Below, in pieces: positions 1-10,401 of a stretch of DNA of 64,000 nucleotides (the first letter of the stretch is position 1; the number at the start of each line of letters is the position of its first letter). Location of the stretch: contig CM030366.1 of assembly GCA_017893485.1 (NCBI GenBank), forward strand, positions 78,300,654 to 78,364,653. The letters run 5' to 3'. The notes below the pieces were generated by a model. That model did not search any database. It was not told where the DNA came from and saw nothing but the letters and a program-made list of their open reading frames with translations. The translations under genes and the position numbers were made by a program. Source of the stretch: Hemerocallis citrina (Eukaryota; Streptophyta; Magnoliopsida; Asparagales; Asphodelaceae).

Positions 1-1829
1 CTCCTCAGCGAGCCGCCCCTTTACTCGCTCCAAGTCGGCCACAAGGTCGGCAACCTGGACCTCCAAGCCCTCGGCTCGCCTTTGCTCTGCTTCGAGCTGC
101 CGAACCGCCTTCACCTTGTCTGCCCTGTCCTTATCACTGGCGGCCTTCAACTCCTTCTCCTGTTCGACGAACGCTTCAAGGAGATGGTTGAAGTGACAAG
201 TGGCCTGCCAAAACAAAATGATAGTGAGAACAAGGTAAGAGCCGAACGGCAGACTTAAAGAAATTCTCAAGGGAAAGTACGTGATACTTACCGATACGAG
301 TGCCTGAGCGACCTCATAGGTGTCGTCGCCAACCATTCCCGCCTTTAGCACGGCTCGGTCCTTTGGGGTCGCCAAATGCTTGACGGCCTACATGGACATC
401 TGCGAATTCCCGAGGAAGCCGTTGTGGTTCTTGACGCGCCAGTTCGGGACGAACAGCTGCTTATGCTGCTCGGTCAAGATCACCTCGGCCTGAGGGGTCA
501 ACGGAGGAGCCTGGAGCGTCAGCGCCATCGTAACGTCGAAGGCCTCACCGGCCGTGGCAGATGCATCAGGAGCCGAGGGGTCGGCGACAGTGACTACCGC
601 CGGTGAGGGGACCTCAGCAACGGGGGGAGGCGGAGAAATAGCTGAGGTAACCTTAGGAGGCTGACCAGATGAGGCGGTCGTGCTCGGCCTCTTCCTCTTC
701 CTTCCATCGGAAACTTTGCCTCGATCGTTCATCATCGCCAAAAAGTCCATCTTCGGCGCTTCTGTATCAAGCAACAAACAAACGACAAGTTAGTAAAACG
801 AGCCAAAAACTTAGAAGAAAAAAAAATGTATTGCGAGATGTCAGGAGCGTACTCGGGTCGATCGGACTGAGGCCTGACCCATGTAGCACTTCCTCGGTCA
901 TCTCCCTCCAACTCAACATCGGGAGAGCCATGATCTTCCCCACCACTTCCTCTTCGGCCGTAGTTGGTACCGGGTCGGCCCTCGAAAACTTTGGCACCTC
1001 TACTTTCCACTGGGTCGGAACCTTCAGCATCGAGGGCTCCCTCAACAAGAAGAACTTCTCCTTCCAACCCTTGATCGAGTCCGGGTTCTCTATGATCCGA
1101 ACACCCTTCCTCGGTGCCAGATAGTAACGATGCTCGGTCTTGTGCATTCTGTGAACCCGATACATGCTCCGGAAGATCGTCAGGTCTGGTTCGACCGAGG
1201 CGTTACGGCACTGCAGCAAGAAGGCGTTCACATGGCTCCAGGTGTTCGACATGAACTGAGTAGGCGCGAGGCAGTACCACCCGAGGACCTGAAGAACGAA
1301 GGGGTGCAGAGGAAAGCGCAACCCCGCATTCAGCGAGTCGTAGTCGAACATGCACATATCCGACGACGACAGTTTAGAGTTCGCCCGCATCCCCGGGCCG
1401 TGGAGAATCAATTTGTACTCCGGAGGGATGGCGAACCCTCTTCTGATCCGGAGCAGATCCTTCTCGGATAACACCGTCGCAATCTCGTCCGCTTCGGTGG
1501 TTAGAACCGGGTTGTTCTCCTCGTATACCTCCGACTGACCTAGGATCACCTTCTTCATGAGGTCGCCCTCGTATTGCCTGACCCCAGCATGCCCGGACAG
1601 TACACAAGGGTATCGGCCCGACTCAGGGGCCTTGCCTCGGTGTCTCCACAATCTCCTCGACTACAGGAGATTGGGCCACTACCCTCTTCTTCTTCTTCTT
1701 CTTCTTTGCCTCGGCCACGGATGGCTCGGCCACCTGCTTCCCTTTCCTTCGAATCTCCATTTGCCTCCTCTCCTCGGTACCATTGTCGCCCGAGGACGAG
1801 GCCTCACTCCCCGAGTCCACCCTTGACAT
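1..1829 (-). pseudogene. Antisense Transposase_28-type gene inside the Tat element (three exons, broken)
   Basis: Read on the minus strand it begins with an ATG at 1829 and a basic, lysine-rich N-terminus. A globular domain follows (about 1560-1000) with the pattern PPEYKLILHGPG...FPLHPFVLQVL typical of the plant 'putative gypsy type transposon' family (Transposase_28, PF04195). Inferred exons are 1829-853, 761-292 and 204 to the window edge. The junctions GA|GTACGC, ACAG|AAGCG, CG|GTAAGT and GGCAG|GCCA are consistent in frame. Exon 2 is a Pro/Ser-rich linker and exon 3 is a heptad-like coiled coil rich in E, K, Q and A. Two lesions are visible: a frameshift near 1625-1650 between the N-terminus and the domain, and a TAG near 376-378, where the same frame then continues. 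Function is unknown; in Tat elements such antisense ORFs lie between pol and the 3' LTR. Confidence 0.6.
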
Positions 1830-2149
1830 CTCTAGAAAAAAGGCTAAGGCAAGTAAACTGACCTTGAAGTGACGTTCACGGTCGGAATAAGTTCGCCGGA
1901 AATCGCCTGGCCCACGCGACAGCTAACGCAACCGCCTTGGAGCAAAAATCGCCACTAGCAGAGAATGCAGAGAGTAAAAGTGAAAGTTTGGAGTAAAAAG
2001 TGAGAAATGAGCTTGGGGGTGGGGGAGTGGGAGCTTATAACCCCAGTCTGATGTTGGGCTTCCTTGGGAATCTAAAAAGCCCACTAAGAAGCCAAAGCGC
2101 CAAAGCGGAGAGTTGCGACGTTTCGAAAACAAAGACTCCTCAAATCACT

Positions 2150-3190
2150 TAAGTCCACGACTCGGCCACCGGTCGGCCAAGCCGAGCTATCGAACAGCTT
2201 GGTTGAGCAACCGAGCTGCTGAGTCCCTTCAAAACGTCTAACTCCATACCTCGGCTAACGGCACCGAGCCTCCGAACCGAGGGGACGAGGAACCGACCCT
2301 CATATATGGAGAAAAATCCTTCCGAGGCTGAATCACTGTCGGATCTCTCCAAAATTCGTGTCAAAACTCGATGGATGATTCAGATTGCGCCACGCCTACA
2401 AAACGGCAAAATAACGTTTTCTCGTGATCTGAACCCAGTCCTCGTGATTCACGCAATGATGATGCTCCAGATCTGACCACGTGTACCTTCCGAGCTTCCT
2501 GCCACCGGTCTGCCTAGCCGAGCTACTGAACAGCTTGGCTACGCTGCAGAGCTACTGAGTCGGAGGGTGGCGACGCTCCAGAGCTAGGACTCTTCAAAAC
2601 ATCTAACTCCATACCTCGGCTAACGGCACCGAGCCTCCGAACCGAGGGAACGAGGAACCGACCCTCATATATGGAGAAAAATCCTTCCGAGGCTGAATCA
2701 CCGTCGGATCTCTCCAAAATTCGTGTAAAAACTCGATAGACGGTTTAGATTGCGCCACGCCCACAAAACGACAAAATAACGTTTTCTCGTGATCTGAACC
2801 CAGTCCTCGTGATTCACGCAATAATGGACGCTCCAGATCTGACCACGTGTACCTTCCGAGCTTCCTGCCACCGGTCTGCCTAGCCGAGCTACTGAACAGC
2901 TTGGCTAAGCTGTCGAGCTACTGAGTCGGAAGGTGGCGACGCTCCAGAGCCAGGACTCTTCAAAACATCTAACTCCATACCTCGGCTAACGGCACCGAGC
3001 CTCCGAACCGAGGGGACGAGGAACCGACCCTCATATATGGAGAAAAATCCTTCCGAGGCTGAATCACCGTCGGATCTCTCCAAAATTCGTGTCAAAACTC
3101 AATGGACGGTTCAGATTGCGCTACTCCCACAAGACGACAAAATAACATTTTTTCGTGATCTGAACCCAGTCCTCGTGATTCACGCAATGA
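2150..3190. repeat. Tandem array, about 366-bp unit, about three copies
   Basis: The anchor cctcatatatggag recurs at 2298, 2663 and 3029, so the period is 365-366 bp. Units share long near-identical segments such as the stretch with ctcggctaacggcaccgag and the one with gatctgaacccagtcctcg. The array lies between the antisense gene and the LTR of the Tat element, the position where Tat elements often carry tandem repeats. Confidence 0.85.
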
Positions 3191-3830
3191 TGGACGCTCA
3201 GGATCGCGCCACGTAGTTCGGCTAATTCCGAGCTAGGTGTCGAGCGGCCGAGCCGAGGGGACGAGGAACCGACCCTCATATATGGAGAAAAAATCCGCCG
3301 ACCCTCCTCAGCCATTGGATCTTCTCGAAAAACGCGCTCGTCGTGATGGACGGCCCAGATCTTGCCACGTTCGCTAAACGACAAGATAGCACTTTTTGGG
3401 GATCCACGCTGAGATGGACGCTCAGGATCACGCCACGTAGTTCGGTTGATTCCGAGCTAGGCGTCGAGCGGCCGAGCCGAGGGGACGAGGAACCGACCCT
3501 CATATATGGAGAAAAAATCCGCCGACCCTTCTCAGCCGTTGGATCTTGTCAAAAAACGTGCTCGTCGTGATGGATGGCCCAGATCTTGCCACGTTCGCTA
3601 AACGACAAGATAGCGCCTTTTGGGGATCCGTGCTGAGATGGACGCTCAGGATCACGCCACGTAGTTCGGCTGATTCCGAGCTAGGTACCGAGCAGCCGAG
3701 CCGAGGGGACGAGGAACCGACCCTCGTATACGAAGAAGCTATCTGCCGAGGAATGTGGATCGTCCAATCGCCCAGAAAATCATGCTCGACGCTGATGGAG
3801 GGCCCAGATCGCGCCACGCCATAAATAGGT
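3190..3830. repeat. Tandem array, 224-bp unit, three copies
   Basis: The same anchor appears at 3274, 3498 and 3722 (as cctcgtata in the last), a period of exactly 224 bp. This unit shares a core of about 45 bp (gaggggacgaggaaccgacc and the tatatggag stretch) with the neighbouring 366-bp unit, but the rest differs. The two arrays therefore look like a long and a short variant evolved from one module. Confidence 0.85.
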
Positions 3831-4240
3831 ATTAAAAATTAGTTTTTATTTATTTTAATCATTTTATTTATTTAAAAATTGCGAAAAAATTACTAAAAAT
3901 TCGGGAAAATTAACTAGAAATTCTAGAAAATAATTACAAATTCGGGAAAATATTTTTGAGCCCCTGAACGAACAATTATTGCCTGGAATGTGTTGTTAAG
4001 ACCCCTGAACGACTAGTTAACACATCGCAAAATTAAATAAATATTCCGGAAAAAAAGATAAAAACCGCCGAATATCCAGAGAAGCTCAAGGACAGCTTAC
4101 AGCTTGAAAAATCACCTCACTACCCCCATCGAGATTCAAAACCCTCCATTTGGACTCCGATACAACTCTACTAGCCATTAAATAGTTAAACTACTCCTCA
4201 AAGGCTGATCAAACTCAGTCTTTAGGAGTGGGGGGCTCGT
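3831..4240. other. AT-rich 3' UTR spacer and polypurine tract of the Tat element
   Basis: No ORF is visible. The first 250 bases are AT-rich with repeated gaaaattnnaaatt-like words. The polypurine tract aggagtgggggg at 4225-4236 sits directly before the LTR start. Confidence 0.55.
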
Positions 4241-4735
4241 GATATGGCTAAAAAAGGGGGTTAAATCGGAACCGTCCAAATCAGGCACGAATCTTGAAGC
4301 CTAGGGGTAAAATGGTAATTTCACCTACCAACGGGTCTGAAGCGGGTACTGGTTCTCTTCCCCGAAGACCCACTTACCCGCAAACGAATCCATCTCAACT
4401 GGGTGCGGGTTCCCACCCGCAGCAAACCCGGTCAAGAAGGGATAGAATTAGGGTTTCTGATTAAATCCTAATCAACGGCCCTGATTCATATCTATCCCTT
4501 CACTGGGGTTAGGGATTACATTCCTTATCTAACCACAGGGGGATTACATTCCTAATCTAATCCCAGCGGCGCCTATAAATACTCCCCATCCATCTTCATT
4601 AAGAGGTAATCAATCTTTTCCCAGTTTTTGCGCTCTCTCATAATCATTCCTGATTACTGACTTGAGCGTCGGAGGGTGCGTCGCCGGGAACAACCCCGGT
4701 GTCTCGCACTTTTTTCAGGTGTACGGCACTGTATT
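4241..4735 (+). repeat. 3' LTR of the Tat-type element (right edge uncertain)
   Basis: It starts TGATATGG just after the polypurine tract. It has a TATA box (gcctataaatactcc, about 4570-4584) and, some 85 bp later, the words cttgagcgtcggagggt, a downstream motif often seen after the TATA box in plant Ty3/gypsy LTRs. The end is not defined; a TATCA that mirrors the TGATA start occurs at 4895-4899, giving an alternative length of 659 bp. Confidence 0.55.
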
Positions 4736-4756
4736 ACTATAATCTGGTGTGGAGCT

Positions 4757-4860
4757 TCATTGTACCATCTCATGATATGATTATATGTAGATGTTCCTTT
4801 CGTTTCCCATCTTCATTGTGACCATCCCATGGTATGATTATATGTAGACTATCTTCTTCA
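4757..4860. repeat. Short tandem duplication (about 56-bp unit, two copies)
   Basis: The words cttcattgtaccatctcatg and cttcattgtgaccatcccat, each followed by a stretch containing gattatatgtaga, lie about 56 bp apart. This is a local duplication just after the LTR; its role is unknown. Confidence 0.6.
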
Positions 4861-4899
4861 TGAATTTAGCGCAGACAGGCTATCTGATAACCAATATCA

Positions 4900-6800
4900 A
4901 GTTGATTTAACTATGAAGCATGATAATAATCATTGGTCAGTGAGATACATGAAATATTTATGTGCATTATACTGGTATCTCATTATTAAAGTTTTATGTG
5001 CATTCTGAAATTTTTATGTGCATTATAATGGTACCTCATTTTTATGTGCATTATGAAAGTTTATTTATTGTGCATGATACATTTGATCCAGTTCTTTGAA
5101 GATGGGACATCTTCAACCAACATTTTAACTTGTAGGAGATGAATTTCAAGTCTTCAGAAATTAGAATACAAAGTTCAATAACCATCTGATATATAAAGTA
5201 TGTATTTCACTTTTAATCATATTTACATTGTCAGTTTCAGAGATAGTCCAGAAAGAAATTATCATAGGTTCTATATTCTTTGTGCAGCACCAAATGAGGT
5301 AACTACACAATAATTTTATTGTAGTTTGAATGATCTATTGTTGGAAGGGGTAAATGATGCTCATGGGTAAATGATGCAAACTTCATTAAATTCTAATAAG
5401 TATACAGATGCAAACAGATGTGCATGGCGCTATCTATTATTGTTGCATATAATGTTTGAGATTTTACTTTACCATTTCTTGATGTTTAGGCAGTGTGCAT
5501 GGACGCAGTTTTGTTAGCTATGATGGATAGAAGAATGGGTGGAGTTGTCACTAACAGGAAGTGCTTGATTTAAATTTTAATTCACCCCCAAGCCTTTTTA
5601 ATTTGTGCCGGTCTAGGCAATCATGAAATATACTAATTATGTATAGAATGTATGTCCCACCCTTCTTCCTGGTGAAGAGGAAAAAATAGAACAGAAGCAG
5701 TGAAGGAAAGAAATGAACAATTTTTTTTGCTAATCTTTATGGTCTCTGTTGTGTTTTATGTGAAGGCAGTGATGATTCTTTGTGCAGTTTTTCTGATGAG
5801 CTGAGTGTATGCTTGATGAATTTAACTTTGGGTGGCGGGGTGGTGGACACATGATTAGAACTAGTTGACATGACATAATAATGCAGCCCTAGACTAATCT
5901 TGATGCTTTATTTGAACAATTGTTATATACAGATGGGTGTTCTGAGCCTACGACTAATTCAATCCTTTAAAATAATTTACATTGCTTTGTACTAGTATTT
6001 CATTTCATGATATCATATTTACAGTTGTTTTAATTTTTCGCAGGAGTTAGAGTGGTGTGAAGCAGCAGGTGAATAGTCTTGTTGCAAATGTGAAATTGTT
6101 AAGCATTTGGGTATCGATATCCTTCACTTATTAATTGGGTCATTTCTTTTAATTTGCTTAAGATTTGTATGTAACTGGTTCAGTTGTAGCCGTACATACA
6201 AAATCTTGATTTTCTGAATGAAATATGGAGACCTATAGTTTTACAACATCTGCTTCAACACACATATGAAGACCTAGAGTAAATGAGGGGTTCAAACCAA
6301 CTTGTTGGCTGTGTGGATATTTCCTATCAGTATTTCAAATATGGGATTTTTCTTTCAGTATTGCTGATATTTCTGATATTCCCATATCTCCAGGATGACT
6401 GGCTGTGTGGATAGGAAGTTAGTCCCATATCTCCACAATCAGATTAACTAGTTAGCTCTATAATGCATATTTTATCATATATGATCAAATATGCATAAAG
6501 TAGTGGATGTTCTTTTATTTCATTTTAAGAACATCTGTAAACATTAAAATAAATTTTGTTACATTTCCTCAACTTGAAAGGTATCTGTACTGATATTCTC
6601 ATTGAAACCTATCCCTCCTGTTCCATATGTGAGAGATACTTATGTACACGATTTAAACCTTCAATCAGAAGGAACTTAGGGGTAGCTCCTATTGATGAAG
6701 CTGAGGTTGTATAATTAGCTGCGATGGTCTGGGAATGTAGAGATCAATAGCAGCACTACCTAGGAGAAATGGGGAATGATGTGATTGAAAAAGAAGAAGA
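4900..6800. other. Gene-free AT-rich stretch, no recognisable gene
   Basis: No long ORF is seen. A few exon-like islands occur, such as one near 5490-5577 ending in a stop and following a tttag acceptor-like word, and one near 6042-6080 after cgcag. I do not recognise a protein in them. It may be a decayed gene or an old repeat. Confidence 0.3.
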
Positions 6801-6814
6801 TTTAAGGGATTAAG

Positions 6815-7095
6815 GATGTGCCTCAGATGAATCTGGAGATGATGGCTTCTGATCCTATATAACTACACTGAATTTTTTCCTGTCTTCCTGTGATGGCTTT
6901 TGATGCTTGTGATGGCTTCCAAAGCTTTATAAGGGATTAAGGATCATGTTATACTTTGATTTTTATTAACCTCTAATTTTGTTCCTGTGGAAATTTCCAG
7001 ATTACAGTTGATGTAATGGCCGACTCTTACAGAATTCAGATAAGCTCGAGCCTAGTCGATAAGCTTATCAGTGATGGGGAGATAACAAAGAAGAT
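6815..7095. repeat. Direct repeat, copy 1 (about 280 bp)
   Basis: It runs from gatgtgcctcagatgaatc to gatggggagataacaaagaa and includes the word gtcgataagctt. A second copy with scattered substitutions and small indels begins 413 bp downstream (7228). Confidence 0.8.
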
Positions 7096-7227
7096 TTAAG
7101 GGAAAGTTTTTAAATGAAGTTTTGGGAATATTTTTTGCAAAACCAGTTTGTGAAATACAAGCAACCAAACACCTTTTCTCAGTTTTTTATTTTAAAATAC
7201 AGAATACGATTTATAAAACACTATCCA

Positions 7228-7514
7228 GATGTGCCTCTGATGAATCTGGAGATGATGGCTTCTAATCCTATATAACTAAACTGAAAATTTCTTCCTTTGA
7301 AAATTTCCTCCTTTGAAAATTTCCTTCCTGTGATGGCTTCTGATGCATTATAAGGGATTAAGGATCAAATTTTAGTTTGATTTATTGACCTCTAATTTTG
7401 TTCCTGTGAAAATTTCCAGATTACAATTGCTGTAATGGCCGACTCTTATAGAATTCAAATATGCTCGAGCCTAGTCGATAAGCTTGTCAGTGATGGGGAG
7501 ATAACAAAGAAGAA
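7228..7514. repeat. Direct repeat, copy 2 (about 280 bp)
   Basis: It matches 6815-7095 along its whole length, from gatgtgcctctgatgaatc to gatggggagataacaaagaa. The 130-bp spacer between the copies is AT-rich. This is a local segmental duplication with no ORF. Confidence 0.8.
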
Positions 7515-8245
7515 CCCAAAAGAAGGTGAAGCCAAAGATACCACAAGAGCCACATAAAAACAAGCATAATCCAATGTATGTTGTTCAGTTATTTCAGCTC
7601 ATTTGGGAATCCAGGTTTCAAGTATATAACGGGTGTCCTTACCTTAAAAAAACAAAGAGTTGGAATGTAACATAATGTATTTGTGCTTTGTTCTTATTAT
7701 GTGACTAGAGATTGAAGCAAGTGTAACGAGTTAGAAAACAAGGGATGCACTTTTAGAATTTTCATTATATTATATTCATATGATCTTTCCTATTATTCTT
7801 TTGCATATCGCATATAAGTTTATGGAAGGTTCTTAATGCAAGACCGATACAAGATCGATAACTGGAACAAGCATAATCACATATCAGTTCATATGAACAA
7901 GCTTCAGGTATATCACATTAATACAACTCCTCATATTGATAAGATTTGCTCGATTCGTTCTTTCTCAGCCTTCAGACGCAACCACGATATAATAGAGATG
8001 ATATATTCTTGCTTCTCTACTTGTACCACTGTGCTCTGTAACTCCATGACCAAAAAAATTCTTTTGTTTTGCTTCGGCTGTTTATGTGACTTATAGAGCT
8101 ATATAAGTCATATTGGGTGTAATAAGTCATGTTGGGTGTAATAGAGATGATATCTTCTTACTGGTCTACTTGTAGGACTGTGCTCTGTAACTGCAGTAAA
8201 AAAAAAATCTTCATAACAAAACAAATGCAAATTGATTAAGCAAAC
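7515..8245. other. Gene-free stretch
   Basis: An 86-codon open frame at 7836-8096 shows no domain I recognise. Its end (gtcatattgggtgtaataga) is partly repeated just downstream, near 8105-8150, suggesting small local duplications. Nothing else can be supported. Confidence 0.3.
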
Positions 8246-8248
8246 ACA

Positions 8249-8455
8249 TTTTATACTCTCATTTTAAAAAAAAACTGTTTTTTAAAAATTTCGGAATTTT
8301 TTTTATAACCAAACGCCTTTTATACTCTCATTTTCCACAGACTGTTTTTATGAAATTTTGGATTTTTTTTTAATAAACCAAACGCCTTTTATACTCTCAT
8401 TTTAAAAAAAAACTATTTTCAAAAAACTGTTTACCAAAAAACAGTTTTAAAAATG
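8249..8455. repeat. Tandem repeat, 69-bp unit, three copies
   Basis: The word ttttatactctcatttt starts at 8249, 8318 and 8387, a spacing of exactly 69 bp. The second and third copies are preceded by aaccaaacgcc. The block ends in accaaacgcagccc, a word of the kind often found at MITE ends. Confidence 0.75.
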
Positions 8456-8499
8456 TGTTTTCAAAACAACAAACCAAACGCAGCCCTCAATACATTTAT

Positions 8500-8680
8500 T
8501 TGAGGTCGCTAATCCCATCAGCGACTTCATATATATTAAGGTCGCTAGTGGGAATAACGATATCAAACAAAAAATTTAAAAAAAAATAAAACATAGGCCG
8601 CTATTCCCATTAGCGACCTCGAAAATGAAGAGGCTGCTATTGGGAATAGCGGCCGTTGCTAACGTGGCACAGAGTAGCTC
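8500..8680. repeat. Degenerate palindromic repeat (gcgacc/ggtcgc words), possible CACTA-like subterminal DNA
   Basis: Alternating direct and inverted copies of a gtcgctantcccantagcgac-type word occur (near 8503-8527, 8541-8561, 8597-8620, 8633-8655). Arrays like this resemble subterminal repeats of plant CACTA elements, but I cannot define termini or a target duplication. Confidence 0.35.
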
Positions 8681-8830
8681 ACGAGCGCTAATAGTTTGGA
8701 AACTGATCCTTAAACGCAAATATTTTCAAAAAGTGGCCTATGACGGCAAAAAAAAATTTGGGCAAGTGGTACGACAGTAATAAATACAATATAAATAGTA
8801 CAACCAGCACTGCTACTTAGCAATCTTCCT

Positions 8831-9141
8831 TGTTATACCAAGACATTGAGAAATTGGGGAAGAATAGGATAAGAACAGAGGATGGGAGAGAGATATCAGG
8901 TTGAGAAAGTAAATCAAGAATTCATTCATTCAACATAACTATTCTGTTACAAGAATCTACTATTTATAGTAGCTATAAGTTTTCTAAGCTTTCTGTTACA
9001 GCTCACCATTTCTCTTCCCGCTAACTTTTCACTCAAATATCCTACGTGTTTTGCACGTAAAATAAAGATACTCTGATACACGCCAATAAGCCTCTGAGCT
9101 TAGACCGATAAGCAGCTTGAACGTGATCCTGATGATTCCCA
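8831..9141 (-). repeat. Candidate LTR of a chromovirus remnant
   Basis: On the minus strand it begins TGGGAATCATC directly after a polypurine tract (agggggaa, 9142-9149), carries a TATA-like ctataaatagtag near 8950-8962, and ends in ..GGTATAACA. It lies immediately downstream of the chromodomain relic at 9221-9466, as expected for a 3' LTR. No partner LTR or target duplication was found. A related 24-bp word (cttccttgttacaccaagac) recurs near 9708. Confidence 0.45.
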
Positions 9142-9466
9142 ATTCCCCCTGTACGAACTCCTCAAAATGAATCTTGTCCTCAAGGTTCAGAGTTGGGTTT
9201 GCTTCAGCTATAACCCGTGCTCACACCCATATCGATTCCTCAACAGGTAAACCTTCCCACTTAACCAATATCTCAGTCACAAAATGATTCCCAACAAGAC
9301 TCTTATGAACTAATTCAGCAGCTTTAATTGCAGTAAATTTTGCAGCATTCGGATCCTGAGCAAATTTAGGCTGACTACAAGTTCCAGTGAAAACTCTTGA
9401 AAGAATGGCCAAATCATAAGCTGAATATAAAGGTTCCTCAATACTCTTGTACGATGCTAATGTCAT
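9142..9466 (-). pseudogene. Chromodomain-like C-terminal end of a Ty3/gypsy integrase (relic)
   Basis: The minus-strand frame encodes a C-terminal segment with VTEILVKWEGLPVEESIW, matching the aromatic and acidic pattern of chromovirus integrase chromodomains (vkWkglp..eatWe). It then meets a TGA, after which the same frame continues as a tail with NLEDKIHFEE, typical of the end of these polyproteins, before the polypurine tract. The rest of pol is missing. The relic shows that an old chromovirus once lay here in minus orientation. Confidence 0.5.
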
Positions 9467-9469
9467 GTC

Positions 9470-10401
9470 ACGTTACCTGTCGCTTGCCTTAATATATCTC
9501 CTAACATTACAATTACACCCTTCACAGGATGATCAACTTCTCTTTGTCCTGCACTGGTCCACTAATAACAAAACTCCCAGTTTCTGCACCCCAGATAAAA
9601 ACCAAACTCATTAACCTCAAAGACCTTCATCAACAGGGAATTTTTTGTGAACCAATCGCAGATATACGTGCCTTCCAAATGGGTACAGGTCCAAATGGGT
9701 ACACCAATCTTCCTTGTTACACCAAGACAAATGGGTACAGGATTTGATGTTTTCGCCTTCCACCTTTTATGCCAATTGCTTTGTGCCGCATTTGGTGGTA
9801 TTCTGACCACAACTGGGTTGCTGCTAGCTTTTTCTTACTCAGGCCGAAATTGTAATAAATCAAATAATTCTGCAATTGACCAGCAATTCCATGCTGCCAG
9901 TTGCCATAGGCATCTCTGGTGTTTGACCTCGACAACGCTGACTTGAATTCAGGTTTGAGAAAGCATGTTTTGTGTTTGCTGGTCAACATCAATGAAATCA
10001 GCCATTTGCTACACGCATCCATGGCTTGATGTCCTCGTTTTACTAATGAACATTATCCTATCCACACAAATTCACATTTGCTTACACAGAGTACGTATAA
10101 CATCAGATATAACATGCAAAAACTACAAAGGCCACCATAATTACCAATAGCACAAATATAGGACAAAACCACATCAAAAATAGCTGCAAAAGAGCAATGT
10201 TGTCTTACCAATCAAACCCTACATAGTCTCCCAGTACAAAAAAGCAGACTCTAGTAGCAGACAACCATATCAGTGTATATAGGAAATGCAACAAAAACAT
10301 CATTCAAATGCATTTCTCAAATGCTAAATTGTATCTAGTCCTACCAGCAATGCTCCCTATGTGACTTAGATAAAGGTACCAGCAATCCAATAACAAGTTG
10401 T
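9470..10401. other. 3' flank of the BOBBER-like gene, no recognised gene
   Basis: Several short open frames overlap on both strands without recognisable domains. The direct words aaatgggtacaggtccaaat and gacaaatgggtacaggattt near 9676-9745 form a small repeat. Nothing coding can be supported. Confidence 0.3.

Larger units (their letters stand above)
1..4735 (+). mobile_element. 3' part of a Ty3/gypsy Tat-type LTR retrotransposon
   Basis: The stretch holds, in plus-strand order, an antisense gene (1-1829), tandem repeats (about 2150-3830), an AT-rich spacer, a polypurine tract (aggagtgggggg, 4225-4236) and an LTR start (TGATATGG, 4241) with a TATA box (tataaata near 4574). Antisense extra genes and tandem repeats between pol and the 3' LTR are known features of the Tat/Ogre lineage. 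The gag-pol part and 5' LTR lie left of the window, so the target duplication cannot be checked. The right LTR boundary is unclear: homology-like features continue to about 4735, and a TATCA mirroring the TGATA start occurs at 4895-4899. Confidence 0.65.

Noticed and set aside
1130..1471. Plus-strand frames in the first 1.9 kb
   Set aside because: They mirror the antisense Transposase_28-like gene, whose minus-strand frame carries the recognisable motif and splice sites.
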